Origin: Persephonella marina EX-H1
GTDB lineage: Bacteria > Aquificota > Aquificia > Aquificales > Hydrogenothermaceae
DNA: 64,000 bases
Assembly: GCF_000021565.1 (NCBI RefSeq)
Contig: NC_012440.1
Coordinates: forward strand, 1,628,210 to 1,692,209
Reading direction: 5' to 3'
The notes under the pieces: model-generated
Told to the model about the DNA's origin: nothing
The model's database searches: none
The model's input: the letters and a program-made list of their open reading frames with translations, nothing else
Shown: piece after piece, positions 1-8,652 of the stretch
Numbering within the stretch: the stretch's first letter is position 1
Layout of the letters: each line of letters begins with the position of its first letter
Made by a program: the position numbers and the translations under genes

Positions 1-25
1 AGAAAAAAGGAGGTTCTGACGTTAG

Positions 26-1966
26 ATGGTAAAGCTTAATATAAAAAGGTTTGGTGAGTATGAGTTTGAAGACGGTGTTACCCTGAAAGATATCATCTCA
101 GCCCTTGAAGGTGAGGGGAAGAAGATAAAAAATGTTGTTGGTGGAAAGCTTAACGATCAGATAATAGATCTCCACACACCTATTAGAACAGGAGGGGATC
201 TCACATTTCTCACAAAAAAAGATCCTGAAAGCCTTGAGATTTTAAGACACTCATTTGCACATATAATGGCACAGGCTTTAAAGGAGCTTTACGGTGATAA
301 AAATGTTCATCTCGGTATAGGTCCAACAACTGAGAACGGCTTTTACTACGATGTTGAGATAGAGGGAAAAAGACTTACAGAAGAGGATCTTCCAGTTATT
401 GAAGAGAAGATGAGGGAGATAATAGAGAGAAACTGTGAGATAGAGAGAAAAGAACTTCCAAGGGATGAGGCGTTAAAGCTTTTTGAGGAAAAAAGGGAGA
501 TATACAAGATAGATATAATAAAACACCAGATACCTGAAGGGGAGCCTATATCCGTTTATCAGCAGTGTGATTTTATAGATCTGTGTAGAGGTCCACACCT
601 TCTTTCAACAGGAGAAGCGGGCGTTTTTAAACTTGTTTCACTTGCAGGAGCATACTGGAGGGGAAAAGAAGGAAATCCTATGCTCCAGAGAATTTACGGT
701 GTTGCCTTCTGGAATGAGAAGGATCTGAAAAAGTATATGAATATGCTTGAGGAGGCTAAGAAGAGGGATCACAGAAAGCTCGGCAGGGAGCTTGAGCTTT
801 TTATAATAGATGAGGATGTTGGTGGTGGTCTTGCACTGTGGCTTCCAAAGGGAGCTGTTATAAGAAATGAGATAGAGACAGCATGGAAGGAGGAGCATAT
901 AAAGAGAGGTTACCAGCTTGTTTACACACCTCATGTAGGAAAGGAACAGCTCTGGCAGACAAGCGGACATGTTGATTTTTACAGGGAGAATATGTTTCCA
1001 GAGATGATGATAGAGGAGGAGGGATACTTTGTTAAACCTATGAACTGCCCTTTCCATGTTGAGATATACAAATCAAGACAGAGAAGTTATAAGGAACTTC
1101 CTATAAAACTTGCAGAGCTTGGAACGGTTTACAGGTATGAGAGAAGCGGAGTTTTACACGGTCTTATGAGGGTTAGGGGATTTACACAGGATGATGCACA
1201 TATAATATGCAGGGAGGATCAGGTTGAGAAGGAGATACAGGATGTTCTCCATCTTGTACTTGATACTTTAAGAACATACGGTTTTAATGAGTTTCAGATA
1301 TTCCTCTCAACAAGACCTGAAAAGTCTGTAGGTGATGACAGGATGTGGGAGGTGGCAACAGAGTCCCTCAGGAAGGCTATAGAAAGTGTTGGTCTTGATT
1401 ACCAGATTGATGAAGGGGGTGGGGCATTTTACGGACCTAAAATAGACGTCAAGATAAAAGATGCTATAGGCAGAATGTGGCAGTGTTCCACAATCCAGTT
1501 TGATTTTAATCTTCCAGAGAGATTTGATATGTACTACATAGGGGAAGACAATAAGAGACACAGACCTTATATGATACACAGGGCTATATTCGGTTCAATA
1601 GAGAGATTTATAGGTGTTCTTATTGAGCATTACGCAGGTCTTCTACCTCTCTGGCTTTCTCCTGTTCAGGCAAAGATAATTCCTGTTGCAGACACACATA
1701 TACCGTATGCAAAGGAGGTTGAAAAGAAGCTTAAAGAGGCAGGATTGAGGGTTGAGGTTGATGAGAGATCAGAGAGGATGAATAGAAAGATAAGGGATGC
1801 GGAACTACAGAAGATACCTTATATGCTGATTGTTGGGGATAAAGAACAGCAGACAGGAAGTGTATCTGTAAGAACCAAGAAAAAGGGAAATGTAGGTCTT
1901 TTCACTGTGGATCAGTTTATCCAGAATGCTAAAAAACTGATAGAGGAGAGATCAACAGAGCTGTGA
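26..1966 (+). CDS. thrS: Threonyl-tRNA synthetase
   Basis: Charges tRNA-Thr with threonine in the cytosol. The 646-residue length is normal for full-length bacterial ThrRS: an N-terminal TGS domain (about 1-62), the second additional/editing domain (HSFAHIMAQAL, later CDFIDLCRGPH), the class II catalytic core and a C-terminal anticodon-binding domain (from about 540). The zinc-binding core motifs are visible: MNCPFH, DDAHI and the late YMIHRAIFGSIERF motif with the class II motif 3 arginine. An AAGGAGG ribosome site at 7-13 precedes the ATG. Only 25 bases of leader are in the window, so a T-box or autoregulatory operator cannot be judged. The gene ends in a convergent hairpin shared with the next gene. 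Confidence 0.97.
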   Translation: MVKLNIKRFGEYEFEDGVTLKDIISALEGEGKKIKNVVGGKLNDQIIDLHTPIRTGGDLTFLTKKDPESLEILRHSFAHIMAQALKELYGDKNVHLGIGPTTENGFYYDVEIEGKRLTEEDLPVIEEKMREIIERNCEIERKELPRDEALKLFEEKREIYKIDIIKHQIPEGEPISVYQQCDFIDLCRGPHLLSTGEAGVFKLVSLAGAYWRGKEGNPMLQRIYGVAFWNEKDLKKYMNMLEEAKKRDHRKLGRELELFIIDEDVGGGLALWLPKGAVIRNEIETAWKEEHIKRGYQLVYTPHVGKEQLWQTSGHVDFYRENMFPEMMIEEEGYFVKPMNCPFHVEIYKSRQRSYKELPIKLAELGTVYRYERSGVLHGLMRVRGFTQDDAHIICREDQVEKEIQDVLHLVLDTLRTYGFNEFQIFLSTRPEKSVGDDRMWEVATESLRKAIESVGLDYQIDEGGGAFYGPKIDVKIKDAIGRMWQCSTIQFDFNLPERFDMYYIGEDNKRHRPYMIHRAIFGSIERFIGVLIEHYAGLLPLWLSPVQAKIIPVADTHIPYAKEVEKKLKEAGLRVEVDERSERMNRKIRDAELQKIPYMLIVGDKEQQTGSVSVRTKKKGNVGLFTVDQFIQNAKKLIEERSTEL

Positions 1967-1985
1967 AGGGTTTAGTCCCCTTCAC
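1963..1985. terminator. Convergent hairpin between thrS and the response regulator
   Basis: GTGAAGGG (1963-1970) and CCCTTCAC (1978-1985) form a perfect 8-bp stem with a 7-base loop, overlapping both stop codons. There is no U-tract on either side, so it is at best a weak bidirectional terminator or a 3'-end stabiliser. Confidence 0.35.
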
Positions 1986-2658
1986 ACTCCCATTTATAGC
2001 CTGCACCTCTGACTGTCTTTATACATCTTCCATAGATTCCTAACTTGTCCCTGAGCTTTTTTATATGAACATCAATCGTTCTGTCAAAAACATCAAGATC
2101 ATTTTCCCAGACAGATGAAAGTATCTGATCCCTTGTAAGAACCTTTCCTTCTGCATTTATAAGTAAAAGTAGAAGCTTAAACTCTTTTGCTGTTAGATCT
2201 ATATTTTTTCCGTCTATCCTTACCTCAATTTTCAGAGGGTCTATCTCAAGATCTTTTATCCTTATGATCTTGTCTTTTTTAAATGATCTTTTTGATCTTT
2301 TCAGGACAGCTTTTATCCTTGCTATAAGCTCCCTTATTGAGAAAGGTTTTGTAACATAATCATCAGCTCCAAGCTCAAGTCCAACTATCTTATCAATCTC
2401 TGTACTTTTTGCTGTTAACATTATTATAGGGATCTCTTCTGTATCTTTATCCGATTTAAGGAGTTTGCAGAACTCAAGACCATCCATATCAGGAAGCATA
2501 ATATCAAGGACTATAAGATCTGGGTAGTCTGATTTTATATTTCTGTATGCCTCTTTACTGTTCAGAAATGATCTTACACTGAAACCTTCCTTTTTCAGAT
2601 TGTAAACGAGAAGTTCGTTGATATCCTCGTCATCTTCAACAACATAAATAAGACTCAT
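1972..2658 (-). CDS. OmpR/PhoB-family response regulator (orphan)
   Basis: Two-component response regulator. The receiver domain (about 1-118) has the acidic pair ED at 8-9, the phospho-acceptor Asp52 in VLDIMLPD, the conserved Thr/Ser region (LTAKS) and Lys104 in VTKPFS. The C-terminal winged helix (about 130-226) ends in the typical RTIDVHIKKLRDK recognition region and VRGAGYKW. A GGGAG ribosome site precedes the ATG. No histidine kinase is adjacent: thrS lies downstream and the 4.5S RNA upstream, so its partner is elsewhere. The overall pattern is closest to PhoB-type regulators, but the signal is not identifiable from this window. Confidence 0.93.
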   Translation of the reverse strand: MSLIYVVEDDEDINELLVYNLKKEGFSVRSFLNSKEAYRNIKSDYPDLIVLDIMLPDMDGLEFCKLLKSDKDTEEIPIIMLTAKSTEIDKIVGLELGADDYVTKPFSIRELIARIKAVLKRSKRSFKKDKIIRIKDLEIDPLKIEVRIDGKNIDLTAKEFKLLLLLINAEGKVLTRDQILSSVWENDLDVFDRTIDVHIKKLRDKLGIYGRCIKTVRGAGYKWECEGD

Positions 2659-2738
2659 AACTGTCTCCCGATCTGCTTATGATATTCAATTATAAACGGA
2701 AGAGGGGAGGAGATTGTTAAGAAATCTCAATATATAAA

Positions 2739-2833
2739 GCCGGGCGCCCCCTATCGGCGTAGGGATTCTGGCTTACCGTTGCTCCCTTCCGGGCCTGGCG
2801 GGGTTCACCAGTCCCTACCCGAAGGGACCCGGC
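2739..2833 (-). ncRNA. ffs: Signal recognition particle RNA (small bacterial 4.5S type)
   Basis: About 95 nt on the minus strand. The ends GCCGGG and CCCGGC pair, and a long imperfect hairpin is capped by the SRP core with CCCGGAAGGGAGCAACGG, that is a GGAA tetraloop followed by the asymmetric-loop AGCA. This is the Ffh-binding domain of 4.5S RNA, and the length matches the Alu-less Gram-negative form. It lies about 20 nt downstream of the tRNA-Ser gene on the same strand, so the two are probably made from one transcript. Confidence 0.93.
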
Positions 2834-2853
2834 AATTTTATTCTTTTTAACAC

Positions 2854-2946
2854 TGGCGGATGGGGAGGGATTCGAACCCTCGGTACCGCAAAGCGGTACA
2901 CAGCATTTCCAGTGCTGCCCCTTCGGCCAGGCTCGGGCACCCATCC
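2854..2946 (-). tRNA. tRNA-Ser (GGA anticodon)
   Basis: A 93-nt class II tRNA. The acceptor strand GGATGGG pairs with CCCATCC, followed by discriminator G and an encoded CCA. The anticodon loop contains CTGGAAA (anticodon GGA, reading UCC/UCU). The long variable arm TACCGCTTTGCGGTA is typical of serine tRNA, and the T-loop GGTTCGAATCC is canonical. Confidence 0.95.
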
Positions 2947-2960
2947 GTTGAGGCTTTATT

Positions 2961-2988
2961 ATTATATGATAATCAAATAAAATTGCAA
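2961..2988 (-). promoter_or_regulatory. Candidate promoter for tRNA-Ser/4.5S RNA
   Basis: Read on the minus strand, TTGCAA (2983-2988), a 16-base spacer and a perfect TATAAT (2961-2966) lie about 15 bases before the tRNA 5' end. Position and -10 match are good; the -35 is weaker. Confidence 0.45.
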
Positions 2989-3049
2989 ACTGAACTGGTA
3001 AATAGGCTTATAATATTTCTAAGCAATACTCAGAACCGGAGGTGTATTT

Positions 3050-4387
3050 ATGGATATAAAGTTCTATACAGAAAAGCTTGCAAGGGAAGCCAGGGAGTCA
3101 CAGAAGTTTTTAAGAAGGGTTACAACAGATATTAAAAATAGAGTACTTCTCAGGACAGCAGAGCTTTTGATTGAGAAAAAAGAGATAATAAAGGAGGCGA
3201 ATGATAAAGATCTTGAGTTTGCACAGAAGAAAGGTTACTCAAAAGCTCTACTTGACAGATTAACACTTAATGAAAAAAGGATAAACGGTATGGTTCAGGT
3301 TTTAAAGGATGTTGCATCCCTACCTGATCCTGTAGGTGAGATCATATCAATGTGGACAAGACCTAACGGTCTCAGGGTGGGTCAGATGAGGGTTCCACTT
3401 GGGACGGTTATGATTATCTATGAGGCAAGACCTAACGTAACTGTTGAGGCTGCCTCTTTATGTATAAAATCCTCAAATGCTGTAATACTTAAAGGTGGAA
3501 GTGAGACCATAAACTCAAACAGGGTACTTGTTGAGATACTGAGACAGGCGGCAAGGGAGTCAGGATTTCCAGAGAGAGCTATACAGTTTGTTGATACTAC
3601 AGATAGGGAGGCTGTGAACCATCTTTTAACACTTGATCAGTATATAGATGTTGTTATTCCAAGGGGTGGAGAAGGACTTATAAGAGCTGTTGCAGAAAAG
3701 GCAACAATGCCTGTTATAAAACATTATAAAGGTGTTTGTAACCTTTATATTGATGATGAGGCTGATATGGAAAAGGCTTTAAATATAGCCTACAATGCAA
3801 AGGTTGAGAGACCTTCTGTATGTAATGCTATAGAGAATCTTATCGTCCATAAAGATATAGCTGAAAAGTTCTTACCTGAGATAGCCTATTACTACGGTAA
3901 AGCAGGTGTTGAGATGAGATGTGATGAGAGAGCTCTTGAAATACTGAGGGATCATCCGAAGGCTAACGATACAGAGATAGTTCCAGCTAAGGAAGATGAT
4001 TACTACGAGGAGTTCCTTGATCTGATTATTGCCGTTAAAGTTGTTGACAGTATAGATCAGGCTATAGATTTTATTCATAAATACGGCTCTAACCATTCGG
4101 AATCTATCGTTACTGAGAACTACACTAAAGGTATGAGATTTATTAATGAGGTTGACAGCTCTGCAGTTTATATTAATGCTTCAACAAGATTTACAGATGG
4201 AAATGAGTTTGGGCTTGGGGCTGAGATGGGAATATCAACGGATAAGATCCATGTTAGAGGACCTATGGGGTTAAAGGAGCTTACAATACCTAAGTTTATA
4301 ATATTTGGAGATGGACAGATAAGGAACAATGTTGGTATTCCTGAAGATGAGGAGATAAAGATAGATACAGAAAAATGTGAGATGTAG
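3050..4387 (+). CDS. proA: Glutamate-5-semialdehyde dehydrogenase (gamma-glutamyl phosphate reductase)
   Basis: Second step of proline synthesis: NADPH-dependent reduction of gamma-glutamyl phosphate to glutamate semialdehyde. At 445 residues it is slightly longer than the usual 415-420, with an acidic C-terminal tail. Aldehyde-dehydrogenase-fold motifs are clear: YEARPNVTVEAASLCIKSSN, LKGGSE, VIPRGGEGLI, and the catalytic cysteine in the ERPSVCNAIE region. ProA signatures YGSNHSESIVTEN and ASTRFTDGNEFGLGAEMGIS follow. GGAGG precedes the ATG. A TATAAT at 3009-3014 could be its -10 box. The CRP-family gene follows after 9 bases. No proB is nearby. Confidence 0.96.
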   Translation: MDIKFYTEKLAREARESQKFLRRVTTDIKNRVLLRTAELLIEKKEIIKEANDKDLEFAQKKGYSKALLDRLTLNEKRINGMVQVLKDVASLPDPVGEIISMWTRPNGLRVGQMRVPLGTVMIIYEARPNVTVEAASLCIKSSNAVILKGGSETINSNRVLVEILRQAARESGFPERAIQFVDTTDREAVNHLLTLDQYIDVVIPRGGEGLIRAVAEKATMPVIKHYKGVCNLYIDDEADMEKALNIAYNAKVERPSVCNAIENLIVHKDIAEKFLPEIAYYYGKAGVEMRCDERALEILRDHPKANDTEIVPAKEDDYYEEFLDLIIAVKVVDSIDQAIDFIHKYGSNHSESIVTENYTKGMRFINEVDSSAVYINASTRFTDGNEFGLGAEMGISTDKIHVRGPMGLKELTIPKFIIFGDGQIRNNVGIPEDEEIKIDTEKCEM

Positions 4388-4396
4388 GTAAGGGCT

Positions 4397-5068
4397 ATGG
4401 AAGGAAGACTTGAAAGGGCTCTTAGAAGCTCATCACTTTTTAAAGGATTTGGAGGGGATTTTTTCAGACATATTATCCCTTATATGAAGATCTACCAGTA
4501 CCAGAAGGGTAAAGAGATAGTCTATCAGGGGGAGGAAAGCTCAGACCTTTTTATTATCCTTGAAGGGAGAATAAAGGCCTCAATATTTGACGATGAGGGA
4601 AATGAGCTTGTTATAGATATATTCGGCGAAGGAGATTTTGTTGGAGAACTGAGTCTTATAGATGGAAAGCCGAGAAGTGCATCACTGATAGCAGAAACGG
4701 ATGTTGTTGTTGCTGTTCTTGAGAGGAAGTATTTTATAGAGATACTTAAAAAGTATCCTGAACTCTGTCTAAAACTTGCGGAAAATCTCGTTTACAGACT
4801 TAGAAAGGCTGACAAGTTCTTAGAGAGTCTCGCATTTTTAGATGTTAAGGAGAGGATAATTAATCTTTTTATAGAAAGTGCTGTTGAAAATGATGAGAGA
4901 GTTTATAAAGTACCAAAAATGTCCCACAGGGAGATAGCAAAAAGGATAGGTGCTTCAAGGGAGTCTGTAACGAAAGCATTAAAGAGGTTTTCAGAGCTTG
5001 GGATACTTTCTGAAGACAACAATATGTATATATTAAATTTAGAAGAGAAAAACTGGAGAATTTTATAA
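4397..5068 (+). CDS. CRP/FNR-family transcriptional regulator
   Basis: A 223-residue cyclic-nucleotide-binding-fold regulator. The beta-roll (about 20-115) includes GEESSDLFIILEGRIK and GDFVGELSLIDGKPRSA, which resembles a cAMP-type phosphate-binding cassette (GELSL...RSA). A dimerisation helix follows, then a winged HTH (about 165-200, SHREIAKRIGASRESVTKALK). It has a single cysteine, so it is not an FNR-type iron-sulfur oxygen sensor. Start ATG 4397; the stop shares one base with the panB start (TAATG), implying translational coupling. Ligand and targets are unknown. Confidence 0.9.
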   Translation: MEGRLERALRSSSLFKGFGGDFFRHIIPYMKIYQYQKGKEIVYQGEESSDLFIILEGRIKASIFDDEGNELVIDIFGEGDFVGELSLIDGKPRSASLIAETDVVVAVLERKYFIEILKKYPELCLKLAENLVYRLRKADKFLESLAFLDVKERIINLFIESAVENDERVYKVPKMSHREIAKRIGASRESVTKALKRFSELGILSEDNNMYILNLEEKNWRIL

Positions 5069-5859
5069 TGAAAACGATTCATGATTTTTTAAGGGCTAAA
5101 GAAGAGGGAAAGAAGATAACGATGATCTCAACCTATGACTACTGGTCTGCAAGGCTCTGTGAGAAGGCTGAGATAGACTGTATACTTGTTGGTGATTCCG
5201 TAGGAATGGTTGTAAACGGTCTTGATACGACACTTCCTGTCACCGTTGATGAGATGATATACCATGCTAAAGCTGTAAGAAGAGGGGCACCTGACACATT
5301 TATAGTTGTTGATATGCCATTTTTGAGCTATCAGGTGAAAAAGGAGGATGCTGTTTACAACGCAGGAAGGATAATGAAGGAGACAGGATGTAACGCTGTT
5401 AAGATAGAAGGTGGTGAAGAGGTTGCTGAGGTTATACAGAAACTTGTTTCTGTTGGTATTCCTGTGATGGGTCATCTTGGACTTACACCACAGTCTGTTC
5501 ATGCACTTGGAGGTTATAAAGTTCAGGGGAAGACTGAGGAGGAGCAGAAAAGAATTTTGAGGGATGCGAAGATACTTGAACAGGCAGGTGTTTTTGCCGT
5601 CGTTCTTGAGGCTGTTCCATCAAAGCTTGCGAAGGAGATAACAGAGTTTTTAGAGGTTCCAACAATAGGGATAGGTGCAGGGAAAGAAACTGACGGTCAG
5701 GTTCTTGTTTTCCACGATATGCTCGGATTTTTTGATAGATCTCCAAAGTTTGTTAAAAGGTATATGGAAGGTGGAAGGCTTATTAAGGAAGCTCTGAAAA
5801 ACTTTAAAAAAGAGGTTCAGGAGGGTATATTCCCTGGAAAAGAACACACCTATGACTGA
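5068..5859 (+). CDS. panB: 3-methyl-2-oxobutanoate hydroxymethyltransferase
   Basis: First committed step of pantothenate/CoA synthesis: transfer of hydroxymethyl from methylene-tetrahydrofolate to alpha-ketoisovalerate. The 263-residue TIM barrel is of normal length. Visible motifs are ISTYDYWSARL, LVGDSVGMV (metal-binding Asp), VVDMPFLSYQ, VKIEGGEEV, MGHLGLTPQSVHALGGYKVQG, VLEAVP and PTIGIGAG. It is translationally coupled to the upstream CRP-like gene (TAATG) and overlaps the next gene by 8 bases. CoA supply is relevant to the citryl-CoA chemistry encoded at 31-34 kb, but that link is only thematic. Confidence 0.96.
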   Translation: MKTIHDFLRAKEEGKKITMISTYDYWSARLCEKAEIDCILVGDSVGMVVNGLDTTLPVTVDEMIYHAKAVRRGAPDTFIVVDMPFLSYQVKKEDAVYNAGRIMKETGCNAVKIEGGEEVAEVIQKLVSVGIPVMGHLGLTPQSVHALGGYKVQGKTEEEQKRILRDAKILEQAGVFAVVLEAVPSKLAKEITEFLEVPTIGIGAGKETDGQVLVFHDMLGFFDRSPKFVKRYMEGGRLIKEALKNFKKEVQEGIFPGKEHTYD

Positions 5860-6463
5860 TATAAAAGTATCTAAAAATATAGAAGAAGCTGCTGAATATC
5901 TGAAAAAAGGGAGGATCGTAATAGCTCCCACAGACACACTTTACGGTATACTTGCAGATGCACTGAATAAAGATGCTGTTGAAAAGGTTTACAGACTTAA
6001 GGGGAGAACTCCCACAAAGCCTGTTATCGTTCTGATACCCCAGCTTGAGTTTCTTGATCTTTTCTGTGTAAAGCCTTCAGAGAGAGAAAAAAAACTGCTC
6101 ATTCACAGAGGTATAACCGTTGTTATAGATCTTCAAGATGATTGTAAAGAAAGGTTCTTCTATCTTCACAGAGGTAAAGGATCGTTAGGTTTCAGGATTC
6201 CTGATAGTGATCAGCTTATAAAAGTTATGGAGAGGATAGAAAGACCTCTGATAGCTCCTTCAGCTAACCCGGAAGGTAAGAAACCAGCTGAGGATATAGA
6301 TCAGGCTGTCTCGTATTTTGGAAGTAAGGTTGATCTTTATATTGATGGTGGGACTGTTAAGGGAAAAGAGCCTTCAACAGTTGTGAAGATTGATAATGGT
6401 ATCACTGTGATCAGAGAAGGAAGTATAAAGAAAGATGAGATAAAAAGATTACTTGAAGGATGA
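5852..6463 (+). CDS. Threonylcarbamoyl-AMP synthase family protein (Sua5/YciO/TsaC)
   Basis: YrdC-domain protein of 203 residues, expected to make threonylcarbamoyl-AMP for the t6A37 modification of ANN-decoding tRNAs. Motifs are GRIVIAPTDTLYGILADA near the N-terminus, KVYRLKGRTPTKPVIVLI, LGFRIPDSD, APSANPEGKKPA and PSTVVKID. It lacks the C-terminal Sua5 domain, so it is TsaC- or YciO-like. It overlaps panB by 8 bases and its 3' end overlaps the convergent malic enzyme gene by 15 bases. Confidence 0.88.
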   Translation: MTDIKVSKNIEEAAEYLKKGRIVIAPTDTLYGILADALNKDAVEKVYRLKGRTPTKPVIVLIPQLEFLDLFCVKPSEREKKLLIHRGITVVIDLQDDCKERFFYLHRGKGSLGFRIPDSDQLIKVMERIERPLIAPSANPEGKKPAEDIDQAVSYFGSKVDLYIDGGTVKGKEPSTVVKIDNGITVIREGSIKKDEIKRLLEG

Positions 6464-7729
6464 TAAAAGCTCATAGGAAAGCTTTTTTAGATCCTCTCTG
6501 TATCTTTCAAGGTCAAAATCTTTTACTCTTGCGACACCTAATTTTAATGAAGCTTCAGCCACTTTTACCGGTACCTCAATAAGAAGTCTGTGGTCAAAAG
6601 GCTTTGGTATTATATAATCCCTTCCAAATCTAAGATCGGATTCGTATATCTCTTTTATCTCTTCAGGTACTTCCTTTTTAGCAAGTTCTGCTATTCCTCT
6701 TATCGCTGAAAGTATCATCTGATCGTTTATACTTTCCGCTCTTGTGTCAAGGGCACCTCTGAATATAAACGGAAAGGCTATAACATTGTTTATCTGGTTT
6801 GGGTAATCACTTCTCCCTGTGGCAACAATCGCATCATCCCTTACAGAGTAAACATCTTCAGGGAATATCTCAGGTGTCGGGTTTGCAAGGGCGAATATTA
6901 TAGGCTCTTCATTCATAGACAGAACCATATTTTTTGATAGTATATTCCCCTTTGACAGTCCTATAAAAACGTCAGCTCCGTACATAGCTTCCTTTAAAGA
7001 TCTTATATTCTCATCTGTTGCAAACTCTTTTTTATGCTCTGGAAGATCATCCCTTTTCTTTGAGATAACACCTTTACTGTCAAGCATTATGATATTCTTA
7101 ACGCCTAACTTTCTGTAAAGTCTTCCACATGCTATCGCTGCAGCTCCAGCACCGTTTATAACAAGTCTTATCTGGGATATATCCTTTCCTGTTATCTCTA
7201 TAGCGTTAAGTAACGCTGCTGCAGAAACTATTGCAGTTCCATGCTGGTCATCATGCATAACAGGTATATCTAGCTCTTCCTTAAGCTTTTTCTCAATATA
7301 AAAACATTCAGGAGCTTTTATATCCTCAAGATTTATAGCTCCAAAAGTTGGGGATATCTTTTTTACCACCTCACAGAACTTATCAGGATCTTTCTCGTCT
7401 ATCTCTATATCAAAAACATCAATACCTGCAAACCTTTTGAATAATAAAGCCTTTCCTTCCATAACAGGTTTACTTGCCAGGCTTCCTATATCACCAAGAC
7501 CCAGGACAGCTGTCCCATTTGTTACAACACCAACAAGGTTTGATCTTATTGTGTAGTCGTACGATCTGATAGGATCTTCCTTTATCTCAAGACATGGAAA
7601 GGCAACGCCTGGTGTGTATGCGAGGGAAAGATCTCTCTGTGTTTTGAAAGGTTTTTTTGGTTTTATCTCCAGTTTTCCAGGAGAGTCACCGTTGTGATAA
7701 AAAAGTGCTTCTTCTTTCTTTATTTTCAT
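6449..7729 (-). CDS. Malate dehydrogenase (oxaloacetate-decarboxylating), short malic enzyme
   Basis: Interconverts malate and pyruvate plus CO2 using NAD(P). The 426-residue length fits the short prokaryotic malic enzymes without the C-terminal phosphotransacetylase domain of MaeB. Motifs: SLAYTPGVAFPC, LVGVVTNGTAVLGLGDIG, the metal/malate site HDDQHGTAIVSAAALLNA, the Rossmann signature VINGAGAAAIAC, and ALANPTPEIFP. A run of alternating minus-strand genes (speD next upstream) suggests independent transcription. In an autotroph it probably links C4 cycle intermediates to pyruvate. The cofactor preference is not visible. Confidence 0.94.
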   Translation of the reverse strand: MKIKKEEALFYHNGDSPGKLEIKPKKPFKTQRDLSLAYTPGVAFPCLEIKEDPIRSYDYTIRSNLVGVVTNGTAVLGLGDIGSLASKPVMEGKALLFKRFAGIDVFDIEIDEKDPDKFCEVVKKISPTFGAINLEDIKAPECFYIEKKLKEELDIPVMHDDQHGTAIVSAAALLNAIEITGKDISQIRLVINGAGAAAIACGRLYRKLGVKNIIMLDSKGVISKKRDDLPEHKKEFATDENIRSLKEAMYGADVFIGLSKGNILSKNMVLSMNEEPIIFALANPTPEIFPEDVYSVRDDAIVATGRSDYPNQINNVIAFPFIFRGALDTRAESINDQMILSAIRGIAELAKKEVPEEIKEIYESDLRFGRDYIIPKPFDHRLLIEVPVKVAEASLKLGVARVKDFDLERYREDLKKLSYELLSSFK

Positions 7730-7755
7730 AATCTAAAAAGGGGAAAGGTATCCCC

Positions 7756-8181
7756 CTATATAAGTCTGTTTCTCTGAGCGTTTGTTATAGATGTTGCTAT
7801 TCTTATATCCCTTGGAAATTCTGAACCTCTTTCAGTCTGTTTTATCTCAAGTCTTTCCGTTCCGAAGTACTCTTTTATAATCTCTATAGCTCTATCAACA
7901 TCAAAATCTTTACATGAGAATATATCTATTGAAAAGTATCCTTTTTCTGGGAATGTGTGAACACTTATATGACTTTCAGCGATTATAACAAATCCTGATA
8001 CGCCCCAGTCCTCAGGCTTGTCTCCGCCGTCATACTTAAAAACGTAAGGAGGCATTATCTTTGTCATTCCTATCTCTTTAGGAAGTTCATCAAGGAAGTT
8101 TGTTACTGCCTCAACACTTGCAAGAACTTCATAATTTGCATCGTAACCGTCAACCATGAGGTGAGGTCCAAATCCTATCAA
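7756..8181 (-). CDS. speD: S-adenosylmethionine decarboxylase proenzyme (bacterial class Ib-like)
   Basis: Makes decarboxylated AdoMet for spermidine synthesis. The 141-residue chain contains the self-cleavage site in AESHISVHTFPEKGYFSID: cleavage between Glu and Ser would give the pyruvoyl group, with the following His and the later Cys (FSCKDF) as catalytic residues. The N-terminus carries GPHLMVDGY as in the family. The start is a TTG nine bases after AGGAGG; no in-frame ATG is available. Upstream (8182-8417) is an AT-rich divergent region shared with the zinc-ribbon gene. Long and branched polyamines are typical of thermophiles. Confidence 0.93.
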   Translation of the reverse strand: MIGFGPHLMVDGYDANYEVLASVEAVTNFLDELPKEIGMTKIMPPYVFKYDGGDKPEDWGVSGFVIIAESHISVHTFPEKGYFSIDIFSCKDFDVDRAIEIIKEYFGTERLEIKQTERGSEFPRDIRIATSITNAQRNRLI

Positions 8182-8417
8182 TCCATCAATCCTCCTGATT
8201 TTATTATCTATAAATAACTTAAAATATACTAATTTTTTTTATTTGTAAATACTGAAATTATCCAGAATTCTAATAATAGAATTTATGAGAAAAATCATTA
8301 ACCTTCAACTTACATGGAATACCTTATGTTAACAAATATTAACCAGAAGTTAATAATCCCTTAATCTAACTTTCCTATCTTATAGTTAGAAAAAATCTTA
8401 AAGGAGGTGAAAAAGTA

Positions 8418-8609
8418 ATGGTAAGAGCAGGTAAAAGAATTGAGGAGATGGATGTCCGTTTTGAAGAGGTATCCTACAGATGCAGATGTGGTTTTGAAGG
8501 AAAAGAGGTTATAGTGGTTGCAAACAACGTTGGAATCCTTGACACAAGATGTGAGAAGTGCAACAGAAGAATCATCCAGTTCAAAGTCATTGAAAGGTCT
8601 GAAGGTTAA
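8418..8609 (+). CDS. Small zinc-ribbon-like protein of unknown function
   Basis: A 63-residue protein with two knuckles, CRCGF (CxC) near residue 22 and CEKC (CxxC) near residue 45, consistent with one structural zinc site. It has a strong ribosome site (AAAGGAGGTGAAAAAG before ATG) and ends in an 11-bp stem hairpin, so it is a self-contained single-gene transcript. The 236-base upstream region contains several TTAAC/TTAAT repeats, including the inverted pair GTTAAC/TTAACC around 8338-8344, which may be regulatory. I do not recognise the family. The strong SD and isolation suggest high expression. Confidence 0.72.
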   Translation: MVRAGKRIEEMDVRFEEVSYRCRCGFEGKEVIVVANNVGILDTRCEKCNRRIIQFKVIERSEG

Positions 8610-8643
8610 TCCCTTCCCCCTTCAGAACCTCAGGGAAGGGATT
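8608..8643. terminator. Bidirectional terminator, zinc-ribbon gene / metE
   Basis: AATCCCTTCCC (8608-8618) pairs perfectly with GGGAAGGGATT (8633-8643) around a 14-base loop. On the plus strand it is followed by TTATG, and with the stem's own TT gives a short U-run. It starts at the stop codon of the small gene and lies 10 bases past the metE stop. Confidence 0.7.
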
Positions 8644-8652
8644 TTATGATCC

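Noticed and set aside
2717-2944. 75-residue open frame on the minus strand
   Set aside because: It lies entirely over the 4.5S RNA and tRNA-Ser genes and its composition reflects their GC-rich RNA sequence.
5128-5502. 124-residue minus-strand frame inside panB
   Set aside because: Cys/Tyr-rich antisense shadow of a clear panB; the same applies to many long antisense frames in thrS, aclA, idh, clpC and lpxD.
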